In this document: positions 7,098 to 17,198 of the stretch, in pieces
Layout of the letters: every line of letters starts with the position of its first letter
Numbering within the stretch: position 1 is the first letter of the stretch
DNA from: an uncultured Burkholderiales bacterium
GTDB taxonomy: Bacteria; Pseudomonadota; Gammaproteobacteria; Burkholderiales; Burkholderiaceae_C
Length of the DNA: 54,062 nucleotides
Reading direction: 5' to 3'
NCBI GenBank assembly: GCA_937864005.1
Contig: CALMIL010000112.1
Span: forward strand, 1 to 54,062
Made by a program: the position numbers and the translations under genes
Notes under the pieces: generated by a model
Told to the model about the DNA's origin: nothing
Seen by the model: only the letters and a program-made list of their open reading frames with translations
Database searches by the model: none

Positions 7098-8977
7098 GCC
7101 CGCGGCGCCACGCCATGCGCGCCGCTCGGAATGCGCACGCCCACGCCATCGCGGCGAACGCGAAGCACGGGCCGGCGGCCCGCAGGTGCGGCTCCAGGCT
7201 CGCGCGCGGCATCGCCGCCTTGCTCCTGGTCGCGCTGGCGAGCCACGAGGCTCGATCGGCGTCGTTGACGGGAAGGGTCGCCGCCGCCGACGGCAAGCCG
7301 GTGGCCGGAGCCATGGTCAGCGTATGGGACGAAGCGAAGCGGCGCCGCGAGACCGTCTACACCGATGCCGACGGCGGCTATGCGATTCAGACGCCATTTG
7401 CCGGACAGCTCGACGTGCGCGCCCGGGCCGCGAACTGGCGGGACACGAAGGTGACGCTGCGGCTCGCGCTCGACCAATCGGCGCAGCAGGACTTTCGCCT
7501 CGAGCGCTTCGCCGATGCCGAGGATGCCTCGGCGGCGTTGTCCGCCTCGGCGCACAACGCGAAGCTGACCTTTGCGAGCGCGAGCGATCAGCATGCGTTC
7601 GTCAGCCAGTGCAACTACTGCCACCAGATCGGCAACTCGCTGACGCGTGTACCGCGCAGCCATGAGGCCTGGGTTTCGACGATCGAGCGCATGGAAGGCT
7701 ACTTCGCGATGCTCAGCGCGCCGCAGATCGACCGCGTCGGCGCCGTGCTCGAGCACGGATTCGACGGCAAGCCGGTCAACGCGACCCACGACTACGGGGC
7801 GACCCCGGTGCTGGCAAGGGCCAAGGTCGAGGAGTGGCTGTTCGGGTTGCCGACGTCGTTCGTGCATGACACCGACCTCGGCGAGGACGGCAAGCTCTAC
7901 GGCACCGACGAGGGCCACGACATGCTGTGGGTGCTCGACCGCACCACGGGCAAGATCGAGGAAGTCAAGCTGCCCGACATCGACCTGCCGGTGGGAGGCG
8001 TGTTCTCGGGCATGCAGCTGCCGATCGGCATCTTCACCGGCAAGCACGGCCCGCACAGCACGGCGCAGGCGAAGGACGGCACGTTCTACATCACGAACGC
8101 CCTGTCGAGCACGATCATGGCCTTCGACCCGAAGACGAGGACCTTCAAGACCTATCCGGTGCCGGGCGATGCGCTGTACCCGCACACCATCCGCATCGAC
8201 CAGCAAGGCATCGTCTGGTTCACGATCGTCGCCTCCAACCAGGTCGGCCGCTTCGACCCGAAGACCGAACAGATGACGGTGACCCGGCTGCCGCACAATG
8301 GCTTCTGGCGCTGGGTCAGCGACCTGCTGCTGCCGACGATCCTGAAGGTGTCGGGCTGGCTGCCGCAGCAAAACCTGCTGCTCGACCTGTCGCACCACCG
8401 CTTCCTCGGCTTCCAGGTGCTCGCCTTTCCGTACGGCATCGACGTCAACCCGAAAGACGGCAGCATCTGGTACGCCAAGCTCTACGCCAACAAGATCGGC
8501 CGCATCGATCCGAAGACGATGGAGATCAAGGAGTTCGATACGCCGATGTCCGGCCCGCGCAGGCCGCGCTTCGACGCCGCCGGCGTGCTGTGGATTCCGT
8601 CGTTCGACGAGGGCGGGCTGATGCGCTTCGACACCGCGACCTCGACTTTCGAGTCGTACAAGCTGCCGGCGCTCGCGGACAAGGAATACGAGGTGCCGTA
8701 CGCGCTGAACGTGCATCCGAAGACGCAGGATGTGTGGATCACGGCGAACAACTCCGATCGCGTCCTGCGCTTCACGCCGTCGACCAGGACCTTCCAGAGC
8801 TACCCGAGCCCGGTGCGCGTGACGGTGCTGCGCGATCTGGTATTCACGAGGGACGGCAAGGTCTGCTCGAGCCAGTCGAACCTGCCCGCCTACGGCATCG
8901 AGGACGGCGTGCCGTCGTTCATCTGCATCGACCCCGAGGGCGGGGGCAAGGACCGGGCCGCGCTCTTGCACGGCTGA
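7094..8977 (+). CDS. Vgb-like beta-propeller with CXXCH haem motif and Ig-like N-domain
   Basis: A 627-residue protein starting at GTG, which overlaps the upstream stop and has GGAGGCAAGG before it; an ATG at 7115 is the alternative. Order: basic N-terminus and signal-like hydrophobic segment (about residues 36–54), a carboxypeptidase-regulatory-like beta domain (SLTGRVAAADGKPVAGA and on), a c-type haem site C173-N-Y-C176-H177, then repeated propeller blades of the streptogramin lyase (Vgb/NHL) type with recurring GxxRFDPKT and GIVWFT elements. The signal and haem site place it in the periplasm. It could be a periplasmic dehydrogenase, lyase or sensor acting on the same compound as the SDR. 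Virginiamycin lyase activity itself should not be assumed. Confidence 0.82.
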   Translation: MSPRRHAMRAARNAHAHAIAANAKHGPAARRCGSRLARGIAALLLVALASHEARSASLTGRVAAADGKPVAGAMVSVWDEAKRRRETVYTDADGGYAIQTPFAGQLDVRARAANWRDTKVTLRLALDQSAQQDFRLERFADAEDASAALSASAHNAKLTFASASDQHAFVSQCNYCHQIGNSLTRVPRSHEAWVSTIERMEGYFAMLSAPQIDRVGAVLEHGFDGKPVNATHDYGATPVLARAKVEEWLFGLPTSFVHDTDLGEDGKLYGTDEGHDMLWVLDRTTGKIEEVKLPDIDLPVGGVFSGMQLPIGIFTGKHGPHSTAQAKDGTFYITNALSSTIMAFDPKTRTFKTYPVPGDALYPHTIRIDQQGIVWFTIVASNQVGRFDPKTEQMTVTRLPHNGFWRWVSDLLLPTILKVSGWLPQQNLLLDLSHHRFLGFQVLAFPYGIDVNPKDGSIWYAKLYANKIGRIDPKTMEIKEFDTPMSGPRRPRFDAAGVLWIPSFDEGGLMRFDTATSTFESYKLPALADKEYEVPYALNVHPKTQDVWITANNSDRVLRFTPSTRTFQSYPSPVRVTVLRDLVFTRDGKVCSSQSNLPAYGIEDGVPSFICIDPEGGGKDRAALLHG

Positions 8978-9041
8978 TCGGACGCCCGCGCGGGGCCGGC
9001 CTGCGCGCCGGGCTGCGCGCGCCAGCGTCGTCCCGCGCCGC

Positions 9042-10421
9042 TCAGCCGGGCCAGAGCGCCGTCATCGCCTGCTCGAAGCGCGCGGCGATCGCGTCCTGTC
9101 CGGTGTGGCGGCGGTCACGAATGACGAACTCGCCTGCCACGGCGACATCGCGGATCGCATCGCCCGGGCTCGAGAAGACAAGCGCGTCGAGTGTGTGCGG
9201 CGGCGGCACGCCAAGCAGGCTCTGATCCTGCGCATCGAGGACCAGGAAGTCGGCGCGCGCACCGATCTCGAGACCCCATTTGCCGAGGCCCGCGCTCGCC
9301 GCGCCGGCCGCGAGCGCGGCGTCGTAGAGGCGTGCCGCGGTCGCCGGCTGCGCGCCCGGCTGCGCGGCGACGTTGCGCCGGCGCAGCGCGAGGCGCTGGC
9401 CGTAGTCGAGCCAGCGCAGTTCCTCGGCCCAGCCGCGCGTGATCTGGCTGTCCGAGCCGATCGCAAGCGGCACGCCGCAAGCGAGCCAGCGCGGCAGGTC
9501 GGGCAGGCCGTCGCCGAGGTTGGCTTCGGTCGTCGGGCAGATCACGATACCGGCACCGCTCGCGGCGACGCCCTCGATCTCGGACGCAGTGGCGTGCGTT
9601 GCGTGCACGAGTTGCCAGCGTGCATCGAGCAGGCGTTCGCGCAGCAGCCATTCGATCGGCCGCGCGCCGGTCGCGGCCAGGCAGTCGTCGACCTCGGCGG
9701 TCTGCTCGGCGACGTGGATGTGGATCGGGCCGTCGATGTCCCGCGCGAGCCGCTTCAACGTGTGGATCGATTGCGCCGGCGCCGCACGCAGCGAGTGGAT
9801 CGCGACGCCCGCGTTCAGATGCCGGCGGCCGCTGCGCTGTGCGGCGCGATGCAGCGCGATCACGTCGGCCGGCGTCGTCGCGAAGCGCCGCTGGTCTTCG
9901 CGCAACGCGCCCTGCGTGAAGCCGGCGCGCTCGTAGAGCACCGGCAGCAGCGTGAGCCCGATGCCGGCTTCGTCGGCGGCGTCGGCGAGCGCCCACGACA
10001 GCGCCATCGGATCGGCGTAGCGCGAACCGTCGATGTCGTGCTGCAGGTAGTGAAATTCGCAGGCCTGCGTATAGCCGCCGCGCAGCACTTCGACATAAAG
10101 CTGCGCCGCGATGGCGCGCAGTTGATCGGGCGTGATGCGCAGCGCGACGCGGTACATGCGGTCGCGCCACGACCAGAAATCATCGTCGCCGGTCGCGCGC
10201 CGTTCGGCAAGACCGGCCATTGCGCGCTGGAAGGCGTGGCTGTGCGCATCGACGAGCGGCGGGATCACCGCGCCGTCGAGCCGCTCGCCGTCCTGCGGCG
10301 CGGCAACGCCGGCGCGGATGTCGCTCCAGCGGCCGGCGGCGTCGCACGCGAGCAGCACCTGCGCGTGCCAGGCGCCGCCGATCCAGGCGCGCGGCGTCCA
10401 GAACGTGACCGGACGTGGCAT
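9042..10421 (-). CDS. hutF: Formimidoylglutamate deiminase
   Basis: A 459-residue amidohydrolase that converts N-formimino-L-glutamate to N-formyl-L-glutamate plus ammonia, the fourth step of the five-step histidine pathway. Metal-binding features of the family are visible in order: DAHSHAF (about residue 59), IHIHVAEQ, VHATHATASE and GSDSQ. The length fits HutF. The ATG lies 2 bases after the hutG stop, so it is last in the leftward hutCDIGF operon. Its presence together with hutG shows that this organism uses the HutF/HutG branch rather than the direct HutG hydrolase. Confidence 0.95.
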   Translation of the reverse strand: MPRPVTFWTPRAWIGGAWHAQVLLACDAAGRWSDIRAGVAAPQDGERLDGAVIPPLVDAHSHAFQRAMAGLAERRATGDDDFWSWRDRMYRVALRITPDQLRAIAAQLYVEVLRGGYTQACEFHYLQHDIDGSRYADPMALSWALADAADEAGIGLTLLPVLYERAGFTQGALREDQRRFATTPADVIALHRAAQRSGRRHLNAGVAIHSLRAAPAQSIHTLKRLARDIDGPIHIHVAEQTAEVDDCLAATGARPIEWLLRERLLDARWQLVHATHATASEIEGVAASGAGIVICPTTEANLGDGLPDLPRWLACGVPLAIGSDSQITRGWAEELRWLDYGQRLALRRRNVAAQPGAQPATAARLYDAALAAGAASAGLGKWGLEIGARADFLVLDAQDQSLLGVPPPHTLDALVFSSPGDAIRDVAVAGEFVIRDRRHTGQDAIAARFEQAMTALWPG

Positions 10422-10423
10422 CG

Positions 10424-11227
10424 TCACGCGGCGCGCGCGCCGTGCGCGAGCAGGGTTTCGAGCAGCGCGCGCAGCACCGGCCGCACCTCGCGCGCGCGCG
10501 CTTCGTCGATCGCATAGGGCGGCGACTCGGCCATGTAGCAGCGCCAGCACATCTCGAGCTGCACCGCCTGCACGCCTTCGCCCGGCCGGCCGTAGCGGCG
10601 CGTGATATAGCCGCCCTTGAAGCGGCCGTCGACGGCGTGCGTGTAGCGCGACTGCGCCTGCAGCACGCGCGACAGCGCGTCGCGCAGCGGCGCATCACAG
10701 CTCTCGCCCGCCGCGGTGCCGAGGTTCAGATCGGGCAGCCGGCCGTCGAACAGCCACGGCAGCTCGGACCTGATGCTGTGGGCGTCGAACAGCAGCGCGT
10801 AACCGTGCAGCGCCTTCAGCCGTGCGAGTTCCCCGGCCAGCGCGTCGTGGTACGGGCGCCAGTAGCGCTGCAGGCGGCGCTCGACCTCGGCCGCGCCGGG
10901 CGCCTGACCTTCGCGATAAATCGGCGCGCCGCTGAAGGCGCGCGTCGGGCACAGCTCGGTATTGTTCGCGCCAGCGTACATCGGCGTATTCTCGGGCGGG
11001 CGGTTCAGGTCGATGCAGTAGCGCGAGACGCTCGGCACGAGGGTGCTCGCGCCAAGTTCGCGGACGAAGGCGTAGAGCGCTTCGAGATGCCAGTCGGTAT
11101 CGGCAACCGCGAGTGCGCCGTCCACGAGGTGCGCGGCGACATCCGGCGGGATCGCGGTGCCGACGTGCGGGAAGCTGACGAGCAGCGGCAGGCTGCCCCG
11201 ATGCAGGGTGACGACGTCGGGTTTCAT
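10424..11227 (-). CDS. hutG: N-formylglutamate deformylase
   Basis: A 267-residue N-formylglutamate amidohydrolase that releases formate and glutamate, the last step of histidine degradation. Features of the family are visible: [43 protein letters not shown] and [10 protein letters not shown]. The ATG overlaps the hutI stop codon, so translation is coupled. Cytoplasmic. Confidence 0.95.
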   Translation of the reverse strand: MKPDVVTLHRGSLPLLVSFPHVGTAIPPDVAAHLVDGALAVADTDWHLEALYAFVRELGASTLVPSVSRYCIDLNRPPENTPMYAGANNTELCPTRAFSGAPIYREGQAPGAAEVERRLQRYWRPYHDALAGELARLKALHGYALLFDAHSIRSELPWLFDGRLPDLNLGTAAGESCDAPLRDALSRVLQAQSRYTHAVDGRFKGGYITRRYGRPGEGVQAVQLEMCWRCYMAESPPYAIDEARAREVRPVLRALLETLLAHGARAA

Positions 11228-12465
11228 CGCATCCTCTCCTCGCCGCCGGCGACGACGCGCAAGCACGGGTTGTGCCCGAAAGCGTAGGCGAGCTCGTTCG
11301 GATGGTCCAGATCCCAGACCGCGAACTCGGCGCGCTGGCCGGCCGCGAGCGTCCCGCGGTCGTGCAGGCCGAGCGCGCGTGCGGCATTGACGGTCGCGCC
11401 GCGCAGCGCTTCTTCCGGCGTCAGGCGAAACAGCGTGCACGCCATGTTGATCATCAGCGGTAGCGACAGGCAGGGCGACGTGCCGGGGTTGTGGTCGGTC
11501 GCGATCGCGATCGGCACGCCGGCGGCGCGCAGCGCGGCGACCGGCGGCAGCTTCGTCTCGCGCAGGAAATAGAACGCGCCGGGCAGCAGCACGGCGACGC
11601 TGCCGGCGCGCGCCATCGCGGCGACGCCCTCCTCGCTCAGATGCTCGAGATGGTCGCACGACAGCGCGCCGTAGGCCGCGGCGAGCGCGGCGCCGCCCTG
11701 GTCGCTCAACTGCTCGGCGTGCAGCTTGACCGGCAGGCCGAGCAGCCTGGCGGCGTCGAAGACGCGCCGCGTCTGCGCCGGCGTGAAGCCGACCGTCTCG
11801 CAGAACGCATCGACCGCATCGACAAGCCCTTGCGCGTGCAGCGCGGGCAGCCATTCGCAGACGGCGTCGATAAATTCGTCGGCGCGGCCGTCGAATTCCG
11901 GCGCCAGCGCATGCGCGCCGAGGAAGGTCGTGCGCACCGAGAGCGGCAGTTCGCGCCCGAGCCGGCGGGCGACGCGCAGGCAGCGCGCCTCGTCGTGCAG
12001 CGAAAGGCCGTAGCCCGATTTCACCTCGAGCGTCGTCACGCCCTGCGCCATCAGCGCGGCCGCTCGCTTGCGCGTCGCCGCGAAGAGCGCCTCGTCGCTC
12101 GCCGCGCGCGTCGCGGCGACGGTCGAGCGGATGCCGCCGCCGGCGCGCGCGATGGCCTCGTAGCTTGCGCCCTGCAAGCGCATCTCGAATTCGGTCGCGC
12201 GCTGTCCGCCATAGACGAGATGGGTGTGGCAGTCGACGAGGCCGGGCGTGACGAGGGCGCCGCCGAGGTCGTGCTCGTCCGGCGCGCCAAGGCCGGCCGG
12301 CAAGGCAGCCTCGTCGCCAACCCAGGCGATCGACCCGCCCTCGGATACCAGCACGCCACGTTCCACCAGCCCCCAGCCCGCACCGGCGCCGAGCGTGGCG
12401 AGCCTTGCGTTGCGCCAGAGAGCGCAGGACGCGCGCCCGCTCGTCGTCTCGCCCCGTTCCTGCAT
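11224..12465 (-). CDS. hutI: Imidazolonepropionase
   Basis: A 413-residue amidohydrolase that opens 4-imidazolone-5-propanoate to N-formimino-L-glutamate. The metal-site signatures are present: [12 protein letters not shown] near residue 79, [25 protein letters not shown] and [11 protein letters not shown]. Length agrees with bacterial HutI. The start ATG shares its first base with the last base of the hutD stop, and its stop overlaps the hutG start, so it sits in a tightly coupled operon. Confidence 0.96.
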   Translation of the reverse strand: MQERGETTSGRASCALWRNARLATLGAGAGWGLVERGVLVSEGGSIAWVGDEAALPAGLGAPDEHDLGGALVTPGLVDCHTHLVYGGQRATEFEMRLQGASYEAIARAGGGIRSTVAATRAASDEALFAATRKRAAALMAQGVTTLEVKSGYGLSLHDEARCLRVARRLGRELPLSVRTTFLGAHALAPEFDGRADEFIDAVCEWLPALHAQGLVDAVDAFCETVGFTPAQTRRVFDAARLLGLPVKLHAEQLSDQGGAALAAAYGALSCDHLEHLSEEGVAAMARAGSVAVLLPGAFYFLRETKLPPVAALRAAGVPIAIATDHNPGTSPCLSLPLMINMACTLFRLTPEEALRGATVNAARALGLHDRGTLAAGQRAEFAVWDLDHPNELAYAFGHNPCLRVVAGGEERMR

Positions 12466-13046
12466 CAGACGGGCTCCAGGTCGGCGCCGATCCAGTACGC
12501 CGGGGCGTTCGCGCCGATCGGCTCGATGCGGCAGGGTCCCGGGACCAGCGGATAGACGAGCGTCGCGGCATCCAGCTCGATGCTCGCCGCGCCGGGCGCG
12601 TGCAGCCGCGCCGCGCCCGCCGTGAAGAGTGCACGCCAGCGCCAGCCCGCATGCCACGCAATGCCGTCCACCGCCCGCTCGAGCGTGCCCCGAAGGCCGC
12701 CACGCAGCATCAGGTTCAGGTCGCGCGTCGCGCCGTCGATCAGGCGGCACTGCGGCGCCTGCGCGCCGTCGAAGCGCAGCGGCGCGCTGGCCGGCGTCAG
12801 GCGGCGTTCGGCGCCTGACACGCCAAGCACGATGCCCGCGCCGCCGAGCACGGCAAACCAGCGCTCGACGCCTTCGAAGACCGAGAACGGCCCGTCGGCG
12901 TCGATCTCGGCGACGCTGATGCGCACCCGCCAGTCCGCATCGCGCGGCCAGGCGAGCAGTTCGCGCGTGCTTCCGCCGCCATTGCGCCACGGCTGCGGCG
13001 CAACGTCTGCCGCACGCACCTGCTCCAAGGCGGCGAGTGGGTTCAC
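12465..13046 (-). CDS. hutD: HutD family protein, probable regulator of hut expression
   Basis: A 193-residue HutD/DUF886 protein with a predicted bicupin fold. Early conserved residues ([14 protein letters not shown]) and the [15 protein letters not shown] core are clear. HutD in Pseudomonas is thought to limit hut over-expression, possibly by binding formylglutamate; that role is from the family, not this sequence. The start is a GTG that overlaps the hutC stop by 3 bases, giving coupled translation. A frame that runs far upstream is only the shadow of hutC. Confidence 0.92.
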   Translation of the reverse strand: MNPLAALEQVRAADVAPQPWRNGGGSTRELLAWPRDADWRVRISVAEIDADGPFSVFEGVERWFAVLGGAGIVLGVSGAERRLTPASAPLRFDGAQAPQCRLIDGATRDLNLMLRGGLRGTLERAVDGIAWHAGWRWRALFTAGAARLHAPGAASIELDAATLVYPLVPGPCRIEPIGANAPAYWIGADLEPV

Positions 13047-13759
13047 GGCGCGAACTCGCCGTGCAGCGCGTAGCGCGCGCCGGGGTGCACGAGGCGCGCG
13101 ATCGTGATCGCCGCGGCGGTCGTGAACGTGCGGCGCACGACGACCAGGCAAGGGTCGCCCGGCGCGATGCGCAGCAGCGCCGCTTCCTGCGCCGTCGGCA
13201 GCGCCGCCTCGATCGAGTACTGCGCGCGCCACAGCGCGGTGACCTCGAAGAGGTAGTGCGTCGGCGTCGTCCGCGTGAAATCGACGCCGAGGTAGCCCGG
13301 CGCGCACGCCGGGTTGACATAGCGGTCCTCGCACTGCAGCGGCACACCCTCCTCCAGATGCACGATCAGGCTGTGAAAGACCGGCGCGCCGGTCGCGAGG
13401 CCGAGCTGATGGGCAAGCGCGGCGGGCGCGGATTCGCTGCGCGCGAACTGCACTTCGGCATGGTGGCGGTGACCGCGCTCGACGATCTCGGCGTGCAGGT
13501 CGCGGATCGTCAGCGTCGACGACACCCGGTGCAGCGGCGCGGCGAAGGTGCCGACGCCCTGCACGCGGTCGACCAGGCCCTCGGCCTGCAGCTCGCGCAG
13601 CGCGCGGTTGACCGTCATGCGGCTGACGCCGAAGCGCGCGACGAGCTCGGCCTCGGAGGGCATCAGCTCGCCCGGCGCCCAGCGCCCGCGGGCGAGCGCA
13701 TCGAGCAGGTACTGCTTGACGCGGCCGTAGGGGGCGAGCGCGGCGGGGGTTGCGGACAT
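13043..13759 (-). CDS. hutC: Histidine-utilisation repressor HutC (GntR family)
   Basis: A 238-residue GntR/HutC regulator: winged helix at about residues 10–75 ([20 protein letters not shown]) and a UTRA ligand-binding domain from about 95 to the end. It should repress both hut arms until urocanate binds. The ATG at 13759 is the only in-frame ATG near the conserved N-terminus. No Shine–Dalgarno sequence precedes it, and the predicted –10 box of its own promoter ends 6 bases upstream, so the message may be leaderless. It heads the leftward hutCDIGF operon and faces hutU across the operators. Confidence 0.95.
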   Translation of the reverse strand: MSATPAALAPYGRVKQYLLDALARGRWAPGELMPSEAELVARFGVSRMTVNRALRELQAEGLVDRVQGVGTFAAPLHRVSSTLTIRDLHAEIVERGHRHHAEVQFARSESAPAALAHQLGLATGAPVFHSLIVHLEEGVPLQCEDRYVNPACAPGYLGVDFTRTTPTHYLFEVTALWRAQYSIEAALPTAQEAALLRIAPGDPCLVVVRRTFTTAAAITIARLVHPGARYALHGEFAP

Positions 13760-13765
13760 GGCGCG

Positions 13766-13794
13766 ATGCTAGCCGGAACCACTTGTCTAGACAA
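13766..13794 (-). promoter_or_regulatory. Predicted promoter of hutCDIGF
   Basis: On the minus strand a –35 TTGTCT (13794–13789) is followed after exactly 17 bases by a –10 TAGCAT (13771–13766). The –35 is half of the HutC-type palindrome, so repressor binding would block it. Transcription would begin about at the hutC ATG. Confidence 0.5.
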
Positions 13795-13795
13795 G
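13782..13795. promoter_or_regulatory. HutC operator 1 (hutC side)
   Basis: Perfect 14-bp palindrome CTTGTCTAGACAAG. It repeats the core of operator 2 and resembles known HutC sites with the form CTTGT-N4-ACAAG. It overlaps the predicted –35 of hutC, giving autoregulation. Confidence 0.8.
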
Positions 13796-13840
13796 GAGGC
13801 GCACCGTCCGGCGCCCTAGGGAAAACCACGAGCAGCGGCA

Positions 13841-13870
13841 CTTGTCTTTACTTGTCTAGACAAGTACATT
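13841..13870 (+). promoter_or_regulatory. Predicted promoter of hutUH
   Basis: A –35 TTGTCT (13842–13847), 17-bp spacer and –10 TACATT (13865–13870). The HutC palindrome fills the spacer. An extra half-site CTTGTCTT (13841–13848) overlaps the –35, which may add a second repressor contact. Confidence 0.5.
13849..13866. promoter_or_regulatory. HutC operator 2 (hutU side)
   Basis: Perfect 18-bp palindrome TACTTGTCTAGACAAGTA between the predicted –35 and –10 of hutU. It shares the 14-bp core with operator 1, 69 bp away. Confidence 0.85.
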
Positions 13871-13906
13871 GAGCGCCATCCGTTCCACCCGACGCCGAGA
13901 TTCGCG

Positions 13907-15610
13907 ATGACCGACCTCTCCAGCACAAGACATTTCGCCGGGCCGCATCCGGTGCGCGCGCCGCGCGGCCCGCAGCTCGCCTGCCGCAACTGGCTGATCG
14001 AGGCCGCCTACCGCATGATCCAGAACAACCTCGACCCCGAGGTCGCCGAGAACCCGGACGCGCTCGTCGTCTACGGCGGCATCGGCAAGGCGGCGCGCAA
14101 CTGGGACTGCTACGAAGCCATCCTCGCCGCGCTGCGCACCCTTGGCGAGGACGAGACGCTGCTCGTGCAAAGCGGCAAGCCCGTCGGCGTGTTCCGCACC
14201 CACGCCGACGCGCCCCGGGTGCTGATCGCCAACTCCAACCTGGTGCCGAAGTGGGCGACCTGGGAGCACTTCCACGAGCTCGACCGCAAGGGCCTGATGA
14301 TGTACGGCCAGATGACGGCCGGCAGCTGGATCTATATCGGCAGCCAGGGCATCGTGCAGGGCACCTACGAGACCTTCGTCGAGGCCGGCAGGCAACACTA
14401 CGGCGGAAATCTGAAGGGCAGGTGGATCCTCACCGCCGGACTCGGCGGCATGGGCGGGGCGCAGCCGCTGGCAGCGAGCTTCGCCGGTGCGTGCAGCCTG
14501 AATATCGAATGCCAGCAGTCGCGCATCGACTTTCGCCTGCGCTCGAAATACCTCGACGAGCAGGCGACGGACCTGGACGACGCGCTGGCGCGCATCGCGA
14601 AATACACCGCCGAGGGCAAGGCAATCTCGATCGGTCTGCTCGGCAATGCGGCCGAAGTGCTGCCCGAACTCGTGAAGCGCGCCAAGGCGGGCGGCATCAA
14701 GCCCGATCTCGTGACCGACCAGACGAGCGCGCACGACCTCGTCAACGGCTATCTGCCGGCCGGCTGGAGCGTCGAGGGCTGGAGGGCCGCGCAGATGGAC
14801 GCCGGCCAGCATGCCGCGCTGCGCGACGCCGCGGCGAAGAGCTGCGCGGTACACGTGCGGGCGATGCTCGACTTCCAGGCGATGGGCATCCCGACCGTCG
14901 ACTACGGAAACAATATCCGCCAGGTGGCTTTCGACTGCGGCGTGCAAAACGCCTTCGACTTCCCCGGCTTCGTGCCGGCCTACGTGCGCCCGCTGTTCTG
15001 CCAGGGCAAGGGGCCGTTTCGATGGGTCGCGCTGTCCGGCGATCCCGAAGACATCGCGAAGACCGACGCCAAGATGAAGGAGTTGTTCCCCGCTGACGCC
15101 CACCTGCACCGCTGGCTCGACATGGCCGGCGAGCGCATCGCCTTCCAGGGCCTGCCGGCGCGCATCTGCTGGATCGGCCTCGGCGAGCGGCACCGCGCCG
15201 GCCTCGCCTTCAACGAGATGGTGAAGTCCGGCGAACTGAAGGCGCCGATCGTGATCGGCCGCGACCATCTGGACAGCGGCTCGGTCGCCAGCCCGAACCG
15301 CGAGACCGAAAGCATGAAGGACGGCAGCGATGCGGTTTCCGACTGGCCGCTGCTCAACGCGCTGCTCAACACCGCCGGCGGCGCGACCTGGGTCAGCCTG
15401 CACCACGGCGGCGGCGTCGGCATGGGCTATTCGCAGCACGCCGGCGTCGTCATCGTCTGCGATGGCACGGATGCGGCGGCGAAGCGCATCGAGCGCGTGC
15501 TGTGGAACGACCCCGGCACCGGCGTGATGCGCCACGCCGATGCCGGCTACGAAGACGCCGTGGCGTGCGCACGCGAACGCGGCCTGAAGCTGCCGATGGT
15601 GGGAGCCTGA
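13907..15610 (+). CDS. hutU: Urocanate hydratase
   Basis: A 567-residue urocanase that hydrates urocanate to imidazolonepropionate using tightly bound NAD+. Diagnostic stretches are visible: the N-terminal [59 protein letters not shown] (NAD site), [10 protein letters not shown] and, near the C-terminus, [13 protein letters not shown] and [16 protein letters not shown]. Length is normal. First gene of the rightward hut operon, directly under HutC control; hutH follows after 2 bases. Confidence 0.97.
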   Translation: MTDLSSTRHFAGPHPVRAPRGPQLACRNWLIEAAYRMIQNNLDPEVAENPDALVVYGGIGKAARNWDCYEAILAALRTLGEDETLLVQSGKPVGVFRTHADAPRVLIANSNLVPKWATWEHFHELDRKGLMMYGQMTAGSWIYIGSQGIVQGTYETFVEAGRQHYGGNLKGRWILTAGLGGMGGAQPLAASFAGACSLNIECQQSRIDFRLRSKYLDEQATDLDDALARIAKYTAEGKAISIGLLGNAAEVLPELVKRAKAGGIKPDLVTDQTSAHDLVNGYLPAGWSVEGWRAAQMDAGQHAALRDAAAKSCAVHVRAMLDFQAMGIPTVDYGNNIRQVAFDCGVQNAFDFPGFVPAYVRPLFCQGKGPFRWVALSGDPEDIAKTDAKMKELFPADAHLHRWLDMAGERIAFQGLPARICWIGLGERHRAGLAFNEMVKSGELKAPIVIGRDHLDSGSVASPNRETESMKDGSDAVSDWPLLNALLNTAGGATWVSLHHGGGVGMGYSQHAGVVIVCDGTDAAAKRIERVLWNDPGTGVMRHADAGYEDAVACARERGLKLPMVGA

Positions 15611-15612
15611 GC

Positions 15613-17151
15613 GTGCACATCCGTCCCGGACACTTCACGCTCGAGCAGTTGCAGGCGATCCACGCCGGCGGCGCATCGCTCGCGCTGGACGACGCCGCGC
15701 GCGGGCAGATCGCCGCCAGCGCGGCCGTGGTGCAGCGCGCTGCCGCCGGCAAGGCGCCCGTCTACGGCGTCAACACCGGCTTCGGCAAGCTGGCCTCGAC
15801 GCGCATCAGCGAAGCCGACCTCGCGACGCTGCAGCTGAACCTGATCCGCTCGCACTCGGTCGGCGTCGGCGAGCCGCTGGCACCGCAGATCGTTCGCCTC
15901 GTGCTGGCGCTGAAGGCCGGCTCGCTGGCGCGCGGCGCCTCCGGCGTGCGCCAGCAGGTGGTCGATGCGCTGCTGGAGGTGCTGAACGCCGGCCTGGCGC
16001 CCTTCATCCCCAGCCAGGGCTCGGTCGGCGCGTCGGGTGACCTGGCGCCGCTGGCTCACATGACGCTGGCGCTGCTGGGCGAGGGCGAGTTTCTGGTGGA
16101 CGGCGAGCGCCGCCCGGCCGCCGCAGTGCTGAAGGAACACCGCATCGAGCCGCTGCAACTGCAAGCCAAGGAAGGCCTGGCGCTGATCAACGGCACGCAG
16201 GTCTCGACGGCGCTCGCGCTGCACGGCTTGTTCGCCTTCGAGCCGGTGCTGGAATCGGCGCTCGTCATCGGCGCGCTGACGGTCGACGCCGCGCGCGGCA
16301 GCGACGGGCCGTTCGACCCGCGCATCCACGCGTTGCGCGGCCAGCCGGGGCAGATCGACGTCGCCAAGTACTACCGCGCGTTGCTTGCCGGCAGCAGCAT
16401 CCGCGCGAGCCACACCGAGGGCGACGACCGTGTGCAGGACCCCTACTGCCTGCGCTGCCAGCCGCAGGTGGCGGGCGCCTGCCTCGACCAGTTGCGCCAC
16501 GCCGCGCTGGTGCTGCTGCGCGAGGCCAACGCCGTCACCGACAACCCGCTCGTGTTTGCCGACGATGCAACGATGATCTCCGGCGGCAATTTCCACGCCG
16601 AGCCGGTGGCGCTCGCCGCCGACGCGATGGCCAACGCCATCGCCGAGGTCGGCGCCATCGCCGAGCGGCGCATCGCGATGCTGATCGACAGCAACGTCTC
16701 GCGGCTGCCGCCCTTCCTGGCGGCCGACGCCGGGCTGAACTCGGGCTTCATGATCGCCCACGTCACGGCCGCGGCACTCGCCAGCGAGAACAAGAGCCTG
16801 GCGCACCCGGCCAGCGTCGACAGCCTGCCGACCAGCGCGAACCAGGAAGACCACGTCTCGATGGCGACCTTCGCCGCGCGCCGCCTGCAGCCGATGATCG
16901 CCAACGTCGCCCATATCCTCGCGATCGAGTTGCTGGCCGCGGCCGAGGGCATCGAGTTCCTGCGGCCTCTGACCAGCAGCGCGCCGCTCGAAGCGGCGCA
17001 CGCGCTTCTGCGCGAGAGCGTGCCGCGCTTCGAGCGCGACCGCTTCTTCGCGCCGGAGATCGAACGCGCCGCCGCGCTGGTGCATGCCGGCGCGCTGGCC
17101 CGCGCCTTGCGCCAGATTCCCGGCCTGCCGGCGCTGTGGACGCCGGTCTGA
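15613..17151 (+). CDS. hutH: Histidine ammonia-lyase
   Basis: A 512-residue enzyme that deaminates L-histidine to urocanate, the first step of the pathway. The self-formed MIO cofactor comes from Ala140-Ser141-Gly142 in [11 protein letters not shown]. Active-site Tyr in VYGVNTGFG and the NPLVF and QEDHVSM motifs are also present. The start is a GTG 2 bases after the hutU stop. Immediately after its stop is an octamer tandem repeat. Confidence 0.97.
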   Translation: MHIRPGHFTLEQLQAIHAGGASLALDDAARGQIAASAAVVQRAAAGKAPVYGVNTGFGKLASTRISEADLATLQLNLIRSHSVGVGEPLAPQIVRLVLALKAGSLARGASGVRQQVVDALLEVLNAGLAPFIPSQGSVGASGDLAPLAHMTLALLGEGEFLVDGERRPAAAVLKEHRIEPLQLQAKEGLALINGTQVSTALALHGLFAFEPVLESALVIGALTVDAARGSDGPFDPRIHALRGQPGQIDVAKYYRALLAGSSIRASHTEGDDRVQDPYCLRCQPQVAGACLDQLRHAALVLLREANAVTDNPLVFADDATMISGGNFHAEPVALAADAMANAIAEVGAIAERRIAMLIDSNVSRLPPFLAADAGLNSGFMIAHVTAAALASENKSLAHPASVDSLPTSANQEDHVSMATFAARRLQPMIANVAHILAIELLAAAEGIEFLRPLTSSAPLEAAHALLRESVPRFERDRFFAPEIERAAALVHAGALARALRQIPGLPALWTPV

Positions 17152-17196
17152 GCCGCTGAGCCGCTGAGTCGCTGAGTCGCTGAGCAGCCGAGTCGC
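17149..17196. repeat. Octamer tandem repeat after hutH
   Basis: Six adjacent 8-bp units, TGAGCCGC twice, TGAGTCGC twice, TGAGCAGC and CGAGTCGC. The first TGA is the hutH stop. As the period is 8, the repeated TGA falls in all three plus-strand frames. It looks like slipped-strand expansion. Confidence 0.85.
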
Positions 17197-17198
17197 CG

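Noticed and set aside
17149..17196. Octamer repeats considered as a CRISPR array
   Set aside because: Units are 8 bp and directly adjacent without spacers; no cas genes nearby.
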